64,000 nt of DNA, from positions 17,361,501 to 17,425,500 of the forward strand of contig CANTUQ010000058.1 of NCBI GenBank assembly GCA_947683425.1. The letters run 5' to 3'. Source of the stretch: Excoecaria cochinchinensis (taxonomy: Eukaryota; Streptophyta; Magnoliopsida; Malpighiales; Euphorbiaceae). Positions 38,304 through 50,640 of this stretch are shown here, one piece after another; within the stretch, counting starts at the first letter, position 1; each line of letters starts with the position of its first letter. The position numbers and the translations under genes were made by a program. The notes beneath the pieces are model-generated. The model was given only the letters and a program-made list of their open reading frames with translations, was not told where the DNA came from and did not search any database.

Positions 38304-40717
38304 TTATTTGGTTGCATTGACTCTCCTAACCAGAAGGCTGATGCCATGTTCGGGCTTAAGCAACATTCTATAAACAGGAGAATGGCGATAATGGGGAGAT
38401 AGAGAAAAGGAGAAGTTGGACAAAATTAGAGAAAGTAAAATCTTAAGCTCTAGCATAGCAAATGATTGCCCAACACAGAGTCTACTACCAAAGCCAAATG
38501 GCATGTAGGATTGTGGGTATTTGCATGCTTCACTTATCCCATTGGCAAACCTTTCTGGGTTAAACTCATTAGCGTCCGATCCCCAATTTTGAGGGTCACG
38601 ATGCAATGCCAGAATTGATACCCAAACATTAGTTCCTTTAGGCACTGTTAAGTCTCCCACTTTCATGTCAGCAAATACTTGTCTTGATGTTATAACCGCT
38701 GGCCCATAAAGTCTCAGACCTTCTTGAATCACCATTGTTAGCTGCATACACAGAGATCTGATGTATTAAGTCTTTAAAACGTGTATACATAACGAAAAGT
38801 GCTAAGTTCAAATGTCAATGGCTGTATTAAGTCTGCCATAACACAATAGACAATAATAAGGAGTCAAGAATTGGAATACCGTTTTCAAGTGGCGAAGTTT
38901 ATCCATGTCGATCAAGCAATCTTGGAGATTATGACCAAAGATGTCGAAAATCTCATGTCGAACACGATTTTGCCACTCAGGATAGAGTGAAAGAAGCATA
39001 AGGATCCAAGAGGAAGCAAGAGCAGTAGTATCATGGCCTGCAAAATAAATGTTTTTGCAAGTGTCCACTATAAACTCATCCGCATTATTTCCACTATGTT
39101 TTAGGTCTTCACTATTAGCAGCACTTTCGATTATGGCTTGTAATAAGTCCTTTTCAGATTCATCACACCTTTGGCTTTCTTCTCTGCGAGACTTTACCAC
39201 CTCAAGTATCAACTTCTTTACCTCTTTCTGTAATCTCCATATTTCCTTATTACTTTTTGTGGGAAGAAATCTATGATCAAAATATATAATTTCAGTCAAA
39301 ACCATTTAAGTTTAAACAATTGTCAATGTACTTGGTAAGAACAAATGCTTAATTAGGGTTAATTCTCAAAAGATAATGGAAACCTACCTTAAGTTAGTAA
39401 GTCCAAAGAGGATACTAGGTTTTGACATAGCTTCTTGAAGGGCTTCCAACGTGGAAAATATTTGTTTTCCTTGAGAGTAGGTGCTGCCAAAACAAGCTTT
39501 TGAGATAATATCAGCTGAAAGGCTCTTCAATTCCCTATCAACTCTTATGTCTGCTTCTTCTCCTCCTCTTTCTACTTCCCTCTCCCATTTTCTTATAATA
39601 TATAACGTTGATTCCTTCATTAGCCCCATCTTATGCTACATTGTCAAGAGCAATAAAACATAACTAGCTGTCTCAACACTCTTTTTTTTTTTGTTTAAAT
39701 TAACTTATTTTCTTTGTTTATTTGGATGCATTTAGAAATTGTCAATGGTGAGTGACATACTCAACGTCAGTATACGGATTTTAAATTATGGATAATATAT
39801 AAAAACTCTCACAAACTATCCATAGAAAATAGTTTGTATATGCCTCAATTTATTCGGCATTATACTACCCTCTATATGATTAAAAACTCTTTAAAATACT
39901 TCCATACTAGTAAAAAAAACTATATAAAATATTAGTATTATAAGAAAACAAAAATCATATTGAACCGTTTACGCATGTCCAACTTATTTTCTTAATAATA
40001 GTTTGAGGAGATGTCTATGCAATTTCATGAACAAGAAAGAGAAGTAAAGGAGATTTTGTGTATCAAAAAAGTGTAAAGCTTTTCAATTAATGCCAAAATT
40101 AGAGAAATAATTAGAAGAAACCTTAGCCTTGTTGAGGAAGAACTCAGGAGCAATGAGTTTTCTTTGGTGTTCCCAGTGGGATCCATTAGCCCTTATGATG
40201 CCATTGCCAAGCAGGGGCTTCATGGCCTTAGAGAGATAATCAGGTTTACCGAAATCCAAGGATTTGAGAAGATTCATTGCCTTTATCAACTCTGGTTCAA
40301 TTACATAGAGATGTTGCTGGTTCCCAGTTGAATACAAGTATACATGCCCTGTACAAACAAACCAATTAAACACAAATCACAATTTGATTATAATTAGACA
40401 TTAATTAATAGAGATAGAAAATTAAGCATACCATACTGTTGAGCCCATTGATGAAGGTAAGGGAAAAGGGAGTAAGACCAAGCAGTGTGAGAGATAGAAG
40501 ATGGAATATGAGTGGTGTGCATGGATTGGATTTTCTTCATATCTTTAATGTTTCCAAACAAAAAATGAGGTTTTGGTCCTTCAATTCCTTGTTTCTTAAT
40601 CATAGATCTAATCCTTCTAGGTTGTACCCAAAACACATCACATATTCTATAAAACAAAACACAAATTCCTATTTGTAACACATACCAAATCACTTGTCTT
40701 ACAGCATCTCCCATCAT
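38304..40717 (-). CDS. Cytochrome P450, CYP714-type, intact copy
   Basis: Five exons join in phase: 40717-40432, 40348-40122, 39629-39388, 39270-38880 and 38741-38304, giving 527 aa. The start is MMGDAVRQ, shared with the duplicate copy. An N-terminal membrane anchor is followed by IEGPKPHFLFGN. P450 hallmarks are the I-helix AGHDTTA (residues 329-335), ExxR as EGLR (389-392), PERF (444-447) and the haem loop FGFGSRLCVG (464-473) with ligand Cys471. The exon layout and C-terminus resemble plant CYP714, whose known members modify and often inactivate gibberellins at the ER; the substrate here is unproven. The exon 2 donor GTTTCTTC is weak, but the duplicate has the same site. No inactivating change is seen. 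A TATA box lies about 80 bp upstream. Confidence 0.9.
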
Positions 40718-40795
40718 CTCTCTCTCTATGATCTTTCTTCCTTTCTTTCTTTCTCTGCAACTAATAAACACTAGCCTCTCAAAACTACCCGGATC

Positions 40796-40804
40796 TTTTA
40801 TATA
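40796..40804 (-). promoter_or_regulatory. TATA box of the intact CYP714 gene
   Basis: TATATAAAA on the minus strand lies 79 bp before the ATG and is conserved at the same place in the duplicate copy (about 55000). A CT-rich leader follows. Confidence 0.65.
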
Positions 40805-43708
40805 TTAAACTACTAAATAGTTTTGTTTGAACTAGAATAGTATGTTGGATTAAATTTAGTAGGGAGATTTTGAATTCAAAACTTGCCATTTCTTTATAAT
40901 AAACTGCTAAATAATTTTAATATATGGTTTGTAATTATATGGACGGTCCAATCATGATCTCTTAATATGCAAAGCTGAGCTCATAAAAAATATAAGGGTT
41001 GGAAGCCAATTATTTCTTATTATTATTTTATAAAGGCAGACAATTATTTATAGTAAAAGTTTTATCATTTTCCTATTAAAATTTGGCCAGCTGTTGGATG
41101 ATGCACACGACAAACAGGGTAAAATAAGTGATAATATCCGATATTATCATTTCATGTTACCAAAGCCCTGTCAAATTTATTGATACACAAAATATATATT
41201 ATATATACCTCAAACATATATAATCCAAGTATTAGACTTTCGATACTTTCTCTCTTTAATTTCTCTTTTTAATTTTATTAACTTAAGTTTCGAAATGCTT
41301 AATTATAGTCCGACCAGACTTTTTTATTTGTAAATTTAGCTTCGGACTTTTTTTCATCTGAATTTACATATTTATGATTATTCAGAAATTATTATAAGAA
41401 ATTAGTATTCAAATCATAGAAATAATCAGCATACGCCAGATATTTTTTACTTTGACTGGAGATCTTTAATAGTTTTGGAATGAATATTCCTATGCAAATA
41501 CAGACAATGTAAATTTGCGTTGGCTCTTCCAATATATTCCAATAATGCATGACCAAGAAGGCAAGAACAACAAGGATAAGTTAAAGTTTTTTTATTTTTT
41601 TCAACTTTTTACGTAATTCTTTTCATCATGATTTCTTTTTTCTTTTTTTTTTTTTGCATAAATAAAAAATAGTTTTTTAATTCAATTAGTTAAAAATTTG
41701 AAAATTGAGAGATAATTTGACCGAAAACTACGTTGATTTTGAGTAAATTTATTTATTGTCTAATCATTTCGAGCTAAATTGCAGATTTGTCCCATTTTTA
41801 GTCATTTATATGTGGTCTAGTAGCTTCATTGAAGAAATTGTAATTAAAAAAAAAAAACTCCAATTTTAGTTTCTTTAACATCTAGCCGCCGATCTCATTG
41901 GTTTCTCATATTTGAGTTTCAAACAAAGCATAAATTTCCGTTCACAATACACCATGGAGTAGCAAATAGGCTTGATTTGATAAGTTCCAGGTTATGTATG
42001 CACCCAATTTTGTAAACCATTTGATTAAACAATTCATATTTAGTGCATACTATAAGCTCAATTTATCAAATTGTCTCAAAGTAGCAAAACAATTTTCTCT
42101 TTTATACATTAGAAAAATTTTAAAATTTTCAACCGTTGAGAATATAAAAGAGTTTGGTAGTAGCAAAATAATTGATATCTACTCTTCATTTTAATATATT
42201 TCATTATTAATATGAATAGAATTGAATTGGGTTTCAGGGCCTGGCCCATGCGAGCCCAATCAACATTTACTATCCCTTTTCTATGTGCATATCAATAAAA
42301 GAATTTGCTGCTTTGATTCTCAAAGTTTCATTTAGCATCCATAGTTCAACTTCATTAGCTTAGCCCTTGATCATCCATCAGTTTTTCAGTATATAACTTG
42401 GGAAAACAGAAAATGAAGTATTAATAGATGCGTATACATTTTGATCATTATTTGGTTGCATTGACTCTCCTAACCAGAAGGCTGATGCCATGTTCGGGCT
42501 TAAGCAACATTCTATAAACAGGAGAATGGCGATAATGGGGAGATAGAGAAAAGGAGAAGTTGGACAAAATTAGAGAAACTAAAATCTTAAGCTCTAGCAT
42601 AGCAAATGATTGCCCAACACAGAGTCTACTACCAAAGCCAAATGGCATGTAGGATTGTGGGTATTTGCATGCTTCACTTATCCCATTGGCAAACCTTTCT
42701 GGGTTAAACTCATTAGCGTGCGATCCCCAGTTTTGAGGGTCACGATGCAATGCCAGAATTGATGCCCAAACATTAGTTCCTTTAGGCACTGTTAAGTTTC
42801 CCACTTTCGTGTCAGCAAATACTTGTCTTGCTGTCATAGCTGCTGGCCCATAAAGTCTCAGACCTTCTTGAATCACCATTGTCAGCTGCATACACAGAGA
42901 TCTGATGTATTAAGTCTTTAAAACGTGTTTATATAACAGAAAGTGCCAAGTTCAAATGTCCATGGATGTATTAAGTCTGCCATAACACAATAGACAATAA
43001 TAACGAGTCAAGAATTGGAATACCGTTTTTAACTGGCGAAGTTTATCCATGTCGATCAAGCAATCTTGGAGATTATGACCAAAGATGTCGAAAATCTCAT
43101 GTCGAACACGATGTTGCCACTCAGGATAGAGTGAAAGAAGCATAAGGATCCAAGAGGAAGCAAGAGCAGTAGTATCATGGCCTGCAAAATAAATGTTTTT
43201 GCAAGTGTCCACTATAAACTCATCTGCATTATTTCCAGCATGTTTTAGGTCTTCACTATTAGCAGCACTTTCGATTATGGCTTGTAATAAGTCCTTTTCA
43301 GATTCATCGCACCTTTGGCTTTCTGACTTTACCACCTCAAATATCATCTTCTTTACCTCTTTCTGTAACCTCCATATTTCCTTATTACTTTTTGTGGGAA
43401 GAAATCTATGATCAAAATAAATAGAATTTCAGTCAAAACCATTTAACTTTAAAAAGAATTGTTAATGTACTTGGTAAGAACAAACTTAATTAGGTTTAAT
43501 TCTCAAAAGATAATGGAAACCTACCTTAAGTTAGTAAGTCCAAAGAGCATACTAGGCTTTGACATAGCTTCTTGAAGGGCTTCCAACATGGAAAAGATTT
43601 GTTTTCCTTGTGAGTAGGTGCTGCCAAAACAAGCTTTTGAGATAATATCAGCTGTAAGGCTCTTCAATTCTCTATCAGCTCTTATGTCTGCTTCTCCTCC
43701 CACTACAA

Positions 43709-43880
43709 GAAATCTGAGAAATAGAGACGGAATTCCGTCTCTAATTAAAAATAGAGACGGAAATAGAGACGGAAATTTTCCGTCTCTATTTCGTCGGTCT
43801 ATAAAAATTAGAGACCAAAATGTTCCGTCTCTATTTTTAGAGACGGAAACTATATTCCGTCTCTATTTTTAGATTTTTTT
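43709..43880. repeat. Left subterminal array of outer CACTA
   Basis: The motif AGAGACGGAA and its reverse TTCCGTCTCT recur many times, often as head-to-head pairs. Such arrays are the binding sites for the CACTA accessory protein (TNPA-like). The matching right array is at 52268-52700 with about twenty copies. Confidence 0.85.
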
Positions 43881-44154
43881 TGAAATTTTTTTTAATATAT
43901 TAAAATGAATAATATTAAATTTAAATTTTCCTTAATTTTTATATAATGAATTTTCGTCTCTACTTTATTGGTATTTATTTTTAATATATAAAAAATAAAT
44001 AATATTAAATTTAAATTATTCTTAATTTTATATAATGAAAAAAATTAAATAAACAATAAATAAATATGAAAATATTGTATTATATAATGTATTAATATAT
44101 AAAAAGTGTAGTGAGATTACAAATAAAAAAAGACAATAATTCTAAAAATAATAA

Positions 44155-44253
44155 CTAAGATGGAAGAGAATGTGGACGATCAGCAGACGGATGTGGTGTT
44201 AACCTCATATACCCATCTGGTGTTAATCTCCTATACATCCAACTTCTGTCCAT
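44155..44253 (-). pseudogene. Stub of CACTA transposase-associated domain
   Basis: A 32-aa frame starts MDRSWMYRRLTPDGY, the signature of the Transpos_assoc domain found at the start of plant En/Spm-type proteins. It diverges after about 17 residues and stops. A second exon-like frame upstream (about 44790-44720, MYPYPPQSIPRL... then GTAATT) may belong to the same transcript. This identifies the outer element as a deletion derivative of an autonomous CACTA. Confidence 0.7.
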
Positions 44254-45495
44254 ATTACTCATTACTATTAAACTGTTTAGCAAAAATCATAAGATCGAAA
44301 TTAGTACCATCACATGTCAATTATTATATTCTATTTGAACTCAATTCTCTAGCCTACTATTTCGCTTTAATCCCTAATTAGTTTTACATAATGATTTCAT
44401 TTCCCCAAAAATTAAATCATAAATATTTTGAAAAAAAACGGATAGAATTTCCCCTATACGGGTCCCTATCCCCCTGTCAAATATTAACAATTTTAACACT
44501 TCGGTAAAATATCAACCAATCGAAACTCCTCCAATAAACCAATACAATATCACATTTTCCCTTCCGTCATCAAACAACAACATGATCATCAAATTTATAT
44601 GCACATACCAATGAATATTAACACAAATAAAATTTCAAATCAAAAAAAGCACTTATTATAATCATATACATATTCTTAACAATATAATTTTAATACATAA
44701 CAAGTTTAATTACCTCTAGTAGGCTGAGATTCCGTACACTCTACAGCTAAACGCGGAATCGATTGCGGCGGATACGGGTACATGTAATAATAAATATAAT
44801 ATAAGTAATAAATCTTAACTATTGGGATAACAAGTCAATATAAGTCAATAAATCCAAATACCATAACAATATACACATTCAAATATAATGGAAATTCTAA
44901 AAATAATGCAAATCAACTATAGAAGTAAAATAGTACTTCTCTGCTAACAACATTTTATTTAATTTAATACAAATCTTATTATCAATTTTAATATAGTGCA
45001 TTGTTTTATTTTTTTTGGTAAATTTATTTTTGTCTATGGATATAAATTATAAAAATAAATATAAATATATAAAACAAATTCATTTATTAATTTTCCAAAA
45101 CTCATAGACATTTCATTAATTTGTAATATATATACAAAACAATGAAAATTTTTCAACTATAAATGCTGTCTAACTGTTTAGGCCTTTTCTACTGTGTCAA
45201 AAAATGTTCAAGTGATTTCAAGCTTTGACTGTTGCCCAAAAAACAAAAAGTCACCTACAAAGAGAGAAATATTCAAAATGATAAGGAGCCAAACCTCTAC
45301 TTTCGCCTTGTACTCTTCTCTACCCTTTGCTCTATATTTGTGCTGTAACTAATGGAAAGGAGCAAAATCTTTTTTAATCTGCACTGTACCACCCATAAAG
45401 TAATAATTTTAATTTTTAAGTTAGGAAACTAACAAAATAAAAATGAATTAAGTGTCATATATAACACTTTTTACAAATATTTCACTACAAGAAAA

Positions 45496-46070
45496 ATGAC
45501 CTTTAACGAAGGGAAATCCGGTCGTTAAAAGTTAAAATCCGGTCGTTAAAAATTTTTAACGACCGAAAAATCCGGTCGGTAAAAGCCCCTTCGTTAAAGG
45601 TATAGACGACTGGATATTGCATCCGGTCGTTAATGTCTTTAACGACCGAAAATATTTTCGATCGTTGAAAAGTGATTTTTAGCGACCGGATTTTCCATTC
45701 GCTAATTATATTCACTTTTAACGAAAGGATTTCCGGTCGTTAAAGATACCTTTTAGCGACCGGATTTTCCCTTCGCTAATTGTATTCAATTTCAACGAAG
45801 GGATTTCCGGTCGTTAAAGATACCTTTTAGTGACCGGATTTTCCCTTTGCTAATTGTATTCAATTTCAACGAAGGGATTTCCGATCGTTAAATATATCTT
45901 TTAACAACCGAATTTTTCCTTCGCTAATTATATTCACTTTTAACGAAGGAATTTTTGGTCGTGAAAGATTTTCTTTTCGTTGATTGTATTCACTTTTAAT
46001 GAATGAAATTCCGGTCGTTGAAAACATTTTTTAGCGACTAAATTTTCTTTCGCTAATTGTGTTCATTTTC
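45496..46070. repeat. Left subterminal array of inner CACTA
   Basis: Repeated TTTTAACGAAGGG / TTTCCGGTCGTTAAA units lie in both orientations, partly decayed toward the inside. A shorter array is at the right end (50998-51160). They are probably binding sites for the element's accessory protein. Confidence 0.85.
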
Positions 46071-46339
46071 AACTAATATATAATAGCTTTTAATTTATCA
46101 TAATACACAAGACATAGATAGAAGAATAAAATATAAACCATTTTATAATGTATGGTACATATCATTCTCATTTATTTTATACAAAAATATAATAAAACTT
46201 CTTCATATATTGAAAAAGAAAAGTTACAAAATATAATCATATTCACAAAGTATAAAAACTATCAATGACAAGTTCAAAAAAATAACTCCTCTCTATACTA
46301 ATTTATATTCAAACGATTTTTGAGAAAATGTGAAAAATA

Positions 46340-47231
46340 AACCTCCTAATTTCGCTGTCCAAAATTTTGAAGACCTGCAAAATGTATACAAGACACAAAG
46401 TCAAAATAAAGTTGGTTTAATGTCATCTGATGGGAGTGAACATGCCATTACTAAAATATCTTCTTAAAATCTACTGAAATTTGATTAAATACACAACATG
46501 ATTATTAAACTAAGAATCTCATTAAAGAAAATTTACCATAAGCTCCTGTGGCATGGTCTATCATGTTGGAAAACAGAGACTGCAAGTGGAAGAACACTTT
46601 CAATCATTGAACAACCAGTGTAGCAAAGTAAAACTTGACAGAATGCATAATCTAACTAGAAACACAAATTGAAAGAGATCCTATATTCATATAATTGTTA
46701 CAGTGATCAATAAATCTTAGAGATCCTATCAAAACTCTATCTGGAAACTCTTCCTCTTTTTCTTTTCTTTTATTTTTATTAACATTAAAAATAACAGAAA
46801 AGAATAATCTTAAATGTTTTTACTTGCTCACATTCAATTCACAATTTTGTATTAAAAAAATAAAATTCAAAATGATTTTATCGTTGACTTATGGAAAATA
46901 AATTTTCATTAAAAAGGAAGAAAATTTAAGTCATTTAAGTAAATTATTTATCATTTGGAAAAAGGATAAAAGAAAATTATTTACTATCCACAAAAGAGTT
47001 ATCTTATATATACACATTCTACGTATATATACACTGTTTTGGCAATTATATGATCAAAATCCTATAGGACTATACATACTTAATCTCATTCTAGACAGGG
47101 TCGACTATCCTCTGCTCCATCTCCATATTACTCCTCATTTATAACCCATGCTTATTGTTCTTAAAGGTTTTGATTGTGATTTTATCATATAGATTTTTTC
47201 TTATGGGGAAGTGTATAAGTGTGCCACTTCA

Positions 47232-47277
<46 letters not shown>

Positions 47278-48530
47278 GTAGTAGTAGTAGTAGTAGCTTT
47301 CCTCCAATAAAATTGGCAGTAAACAGGGCCACGTGACCTTTTAATGATAGAGGAATCAAAATTTGTGTTAAGCTTGGATGTTTTGCTTAATTGTCTGATG
47401 AGAATGACATAAGCAACTATATTAGAATAACTATTTAAAAAAATAAATAAAATAAAAAAAATAACCTTAACCTTTAGATTAATTTATAATGAAAAAATAA
47501 CCATTCTAATTATTTTAACATTTTGTAAGGAAACTAATAATGACCATTAAACTATGCAAGGAAGCTTAACTCCAACCAATATTGGCTTCCAAATTCTCAA
47601 GTAGCTTTCAAACACAGTAAATGAATTTCAGGAAACTGTACTAATCAAATCCAATTCTAGCCTTATTTCCTTTTAGTTCTTCTAGAATTATTGGCATTTT
47701 TATTTCCTTTTATTATTACCTTTTATTTCTATTATTCTTTGCTTATTCCAGAATTGTTTTATCTCAATTTAACTCCAATAAAATTCACAACTCAAAATAA
47801 TAGGCACAATTTCTTCCAATGCCACAAGAATCACATAAACAGACATTCCACAAGTTTATTCCATTTTACAAATATTTTCTTTAACCATAGCAATCTCAAT
47901 TCACTTCAACTAAATTCAAAAATAACCATTCTAGTTGCAAATCAAACTTGTCTGAGACAGGTTGATAGCCCCATGTCAAGCTCTTAATCAATTTCAAGAG
48001 CTGGAAACTACAAGGTAATGCACATCATCTACTTGACTTAAGAAAAATACTAACATCAAGCAACAGAAAATGAAAAAATAAATTAAATAATAGTTGTAGA
48101 GAACATAAAATGTGATGATCTGACCTTAAAAGGGAGTGTTAAAGCGGCAGTGGATCGAGCATAGCAGCAAACAGAGAGCAATCAATAGAGCACCCCACTA
48201 ACAAAGGCCATTATTCAAGCAAGAAATCATTCAATACCCAAAAAAAAAAATAACACCATTAATAAACAGATAGAGGCACAACCTGATCGGAGAATGGGTT
48301 AATTGAGCTTCTTTGTATCATCCTAATCACAGTTGAATGTCAAGTTATAGAGACAATATTAGTCAATAATCCAAGGAGGACAATTGAGCAAACGTATTTT
48401 TATGTTTACTATCACAATCATTCATAACTAGCAGTGAAAATTAACTTAGGATATCTAGGAAATTAGATGAATAAAATTATACCTCATAAGTAAATGGCTT
48501 ATCATTTGCTGCTAGTTGTTGAAGATAACT
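46340..48530 (-). other. Unidentified exon-like pieces in the inner CACTA
   Basis: Several short open stretches are bounded by good splice signals on the minus strand. At about 48528-48478 the frame reads YLQQLAANDKPFTYE, between CTTTGTAG and GAG|GTATAA. At 48340-48292 there is a piece between GTGATTAG and CAG|GTTGTG. At 46579-46537 the frame reads SLFSNMIDHATGAY, between CTTGCAG and ATG|GTAAAT. After TTTTGCAG near 46375 a final piece reads GLQNFGQRN, then a stop. The last two join in frame, which looks like the 3' end of a transcript. I cannot name the source genes. Confidence 0.45.
47235..47296. repeat. Compound microsatellite (AAT)n(AGT)n
   Basis: About fourteen AAT units run into about seven AGT units inside the inner CACTA. 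Confidence 0.95.
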
Positions 48531-48743
48531 ACAAAGTAAAGACATAAGCATCATTATGCTGTAATATTGTATATCTCTTTTTCATTAGTCACTAATTACA
48601 TTAACAATTGTAGAGACAATTTATGACCAGATAACTCAGCCCCCATTTCCATTATGCATCATAAGGAAACAAACTAGACATTCATACCATCAATAATATA
48701 TAATTAAATGTTCTAAAAGATTTGATCTATAAGTAAATTTTTC

Positions 48744-48803
48744 CCCTCAGAAAATACATAAGCACATAACCAAGAGATTCCAGATCATCCTTTCTGCTTT
48801 GCT
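48744..48803 (-). pseudogene. Captured casein kinase 1 exon
   Basis: After the acceptor TTTACTTATAG the frame reads EQSRKDDLESLGYVLMYFLRG. This is the highly conserved kinase subdomain of plant casein kinase 1-like proteins, just before SLPWQGL in full genes. The exon start phase agrees with a split Glu codon. The donor at the far side is degraded (GGGGAAAA instead of GT). It is a single exon and cannot be a kinase. Confidence 0.8.
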
Positions 48804-49686
48804 CTATAAGTAAAATGCAACAAGAAAACTGCAGGTTTGCTGGAAGTTTGCATATAGAGCCATAAAAACATAATCTGATAATAGTATGCATGTGTAGGCA
48901 AAAAAATGCAATAATACCACATCCTGGTTGACTACTATTAGTCACATTGGAAAAAGATGTTACATAATAATAACTAAAAAAGAAGAATAGTTTGAAGAAA
49001 AAAAATATAACTAAATGCAAAAGCAAATATATATAGTCATATAGATTAACTCTGAAAGAAATAAAAAGATTTGAAGATAAGCAATAAATAATTCCCAGCA
49101 GAAAACCAAATTATTCCTCTCATCTGTGGTAGATCCAAATTATGTTCAGGCCAGAAATAGATAGAAAAAGAATACAACTCATGTTACAAGATCAACTAGC
49201 CACAAAGACAACATGGTATGCTAAATATTTAATAGCGAGAAAAGACGCAATCAAATTTCATAAGATATTGATATGTCCCTTTTCAGTTTTAGGTAAAAGC
49301 AATTTAAACCTCCCAAGTTTTAAATTTGACTGATGAACTTCATAGTGAATGACCCTACACCCATATAAAAATAGGCAAAATTTACATAGGCAACTAGTTT
49401 GAGATTAAAGGCGAAATAAGACAAATATAAAAAGGGATATGAAAATAAGGATTCTGATGTATATTATCCTAAATTCAAGGAAAAATTAGAGTATAGATGG
49501 ATAAATTACAGTAAACAAGTTTTGTAATAACGATATTCAAAATGCCCTTCTACAACAGCTAAAAGACCCAATAATACAATACTAAAAAACCAATTAGAAG
49601 AAATACTGCCTTTCTCCAATTAATTTTATAAATCACCAACCAACCACAGCCAAATTGGAACCCAGAACACATCAAGTAAAGAGTGC

Positions 49687-49810
49687 CTGGAAATATCTTT
49701 TGGAGGTAAAACAAAATCAATATTCCATCTTCATTTTTCCTCTGAAGTTCAGCCATGCTATACAGAACAATCTCTGAGAAATATGGAGTAAACACACTGT
49801 ATGTCACATA
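49687..49810 (-). pseudogene. Captured callose synthase (GSL) exon
   Basis: The frame reads YSVFTPYFSEIVLYSMAEL, then QRKNEDGILILFYLQKIFP, and ends at CCAG|GC. This segment precedes and enters the glucan synthase domain of plant callose synthases. The VFTPY..E.VLYS wording is closest to the GSL8/GSL10 type. The donor GT appears as GC. The upstream boundary is unclear. It is a fragment of a normally very large membrane enzyme. Confidence 0.82.
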
Positions 49811-50088
49811 ATCCTCAAAATCATAGCTTCCATACCATCTTACTAATTTTCACCCATATAGAAATCAGATTTTCAGGATGAAAAGGACTACATGCTATGA
49901 GTTAATAAACAGGTAACACTGGCCACAATAATTACTAAAATGTATCATATATTCCAAATCTAACAGCTACAGATTTTAACAATATCAAGATATTAACATT
50001 GAGCATAGGCATCAAATTTAAAAAAAGTTTTAAATGCACTTGTGCAATTGTGCTTACATTTCACTCAAATAAGGCTACCTGGTTATAC

Positions 50089-50383
50089 CTTTCCATTGAT
50101 TCATATACTGAAATCCCAAAAGAACCAGAAGAAGAGCAACCAGAACATAGTGAGGATCTTAGAAAAGTTAATTAACATAACTTTATGATGTGAAGTTCAA
50201 GGATTCTCCAATACTAGCATCTACCAAAATTTATAATGAGCAATTGAATCCAAAAAACATAAAATAAAATAGAAAAAAAAAATAAACGGAAGAAGAAGAG
50301 AAAGAAATATAGATATGGTGCACCTACTCTAGAGGTGCAATTGCATAATAACACTACTCCCGAGTAGCTTCATCTTTGAGAAT
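50089..50383 (-). pseudogene. Captured DNAJC25-like J-protein exons (two)
   Basis: Exon piece 1 (50383-50324, after GGATTTCAG) reads ILKDEATRE, a stop, then CYYAIAPLE, which matches the end of the J domain and HPE tail of DNAJC25-type proteins with one nonsense change. Exon piece 2 (50157-50089, after TTTCTAAG, before G|GTATAACC) reads PHYVLVALLLVLLGFQYMNQ, then WK, matching the membrane segment that follows in the same family. Two consecutive exons in the right order, with intron between, argue for capture of genomic DNA. It is non-functional as a chaperone. Confidence 0.68.
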
Positions 50384-50486
50384 CTGAAATCCATAAATCA
50401 GTTCCAGAAATACAAGATTTAAACAATGAACCCAAAAAGCAATCTGCAGAGTGAATTGAAGCAGAAATGAAGATCAATATTTGTAC

Positions 50487-50640
50487 CTGCAGCGCTTCCA
50501 GTGGTGCGGCGGTGGCAAGGCAGAGGACAGGCGGGCCGACGAGGAGAGGGCAACGGCAAACAACTTCCCTAGTGAGAGTTTGCTTCCGGCGGTAAAGCGG
50601 AGAAGAGGGTGAGAATTGATAAATATAATTTATAAGGGGG
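50487..50640 (-). promoter_or_regulatory. Inner CACTA promoter-like region and first exon
   Basis: CTTATAAATTATA lies at about 50625-50637 on the minus strand, followed by CT-rich then GC-rich sequence and a donor CTGCAG|GTACAA at 50487. It lies just inside the right subterminal array and points toward the captured exons, so it probably drives the chimeric transcript. Confidence 0.55.
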
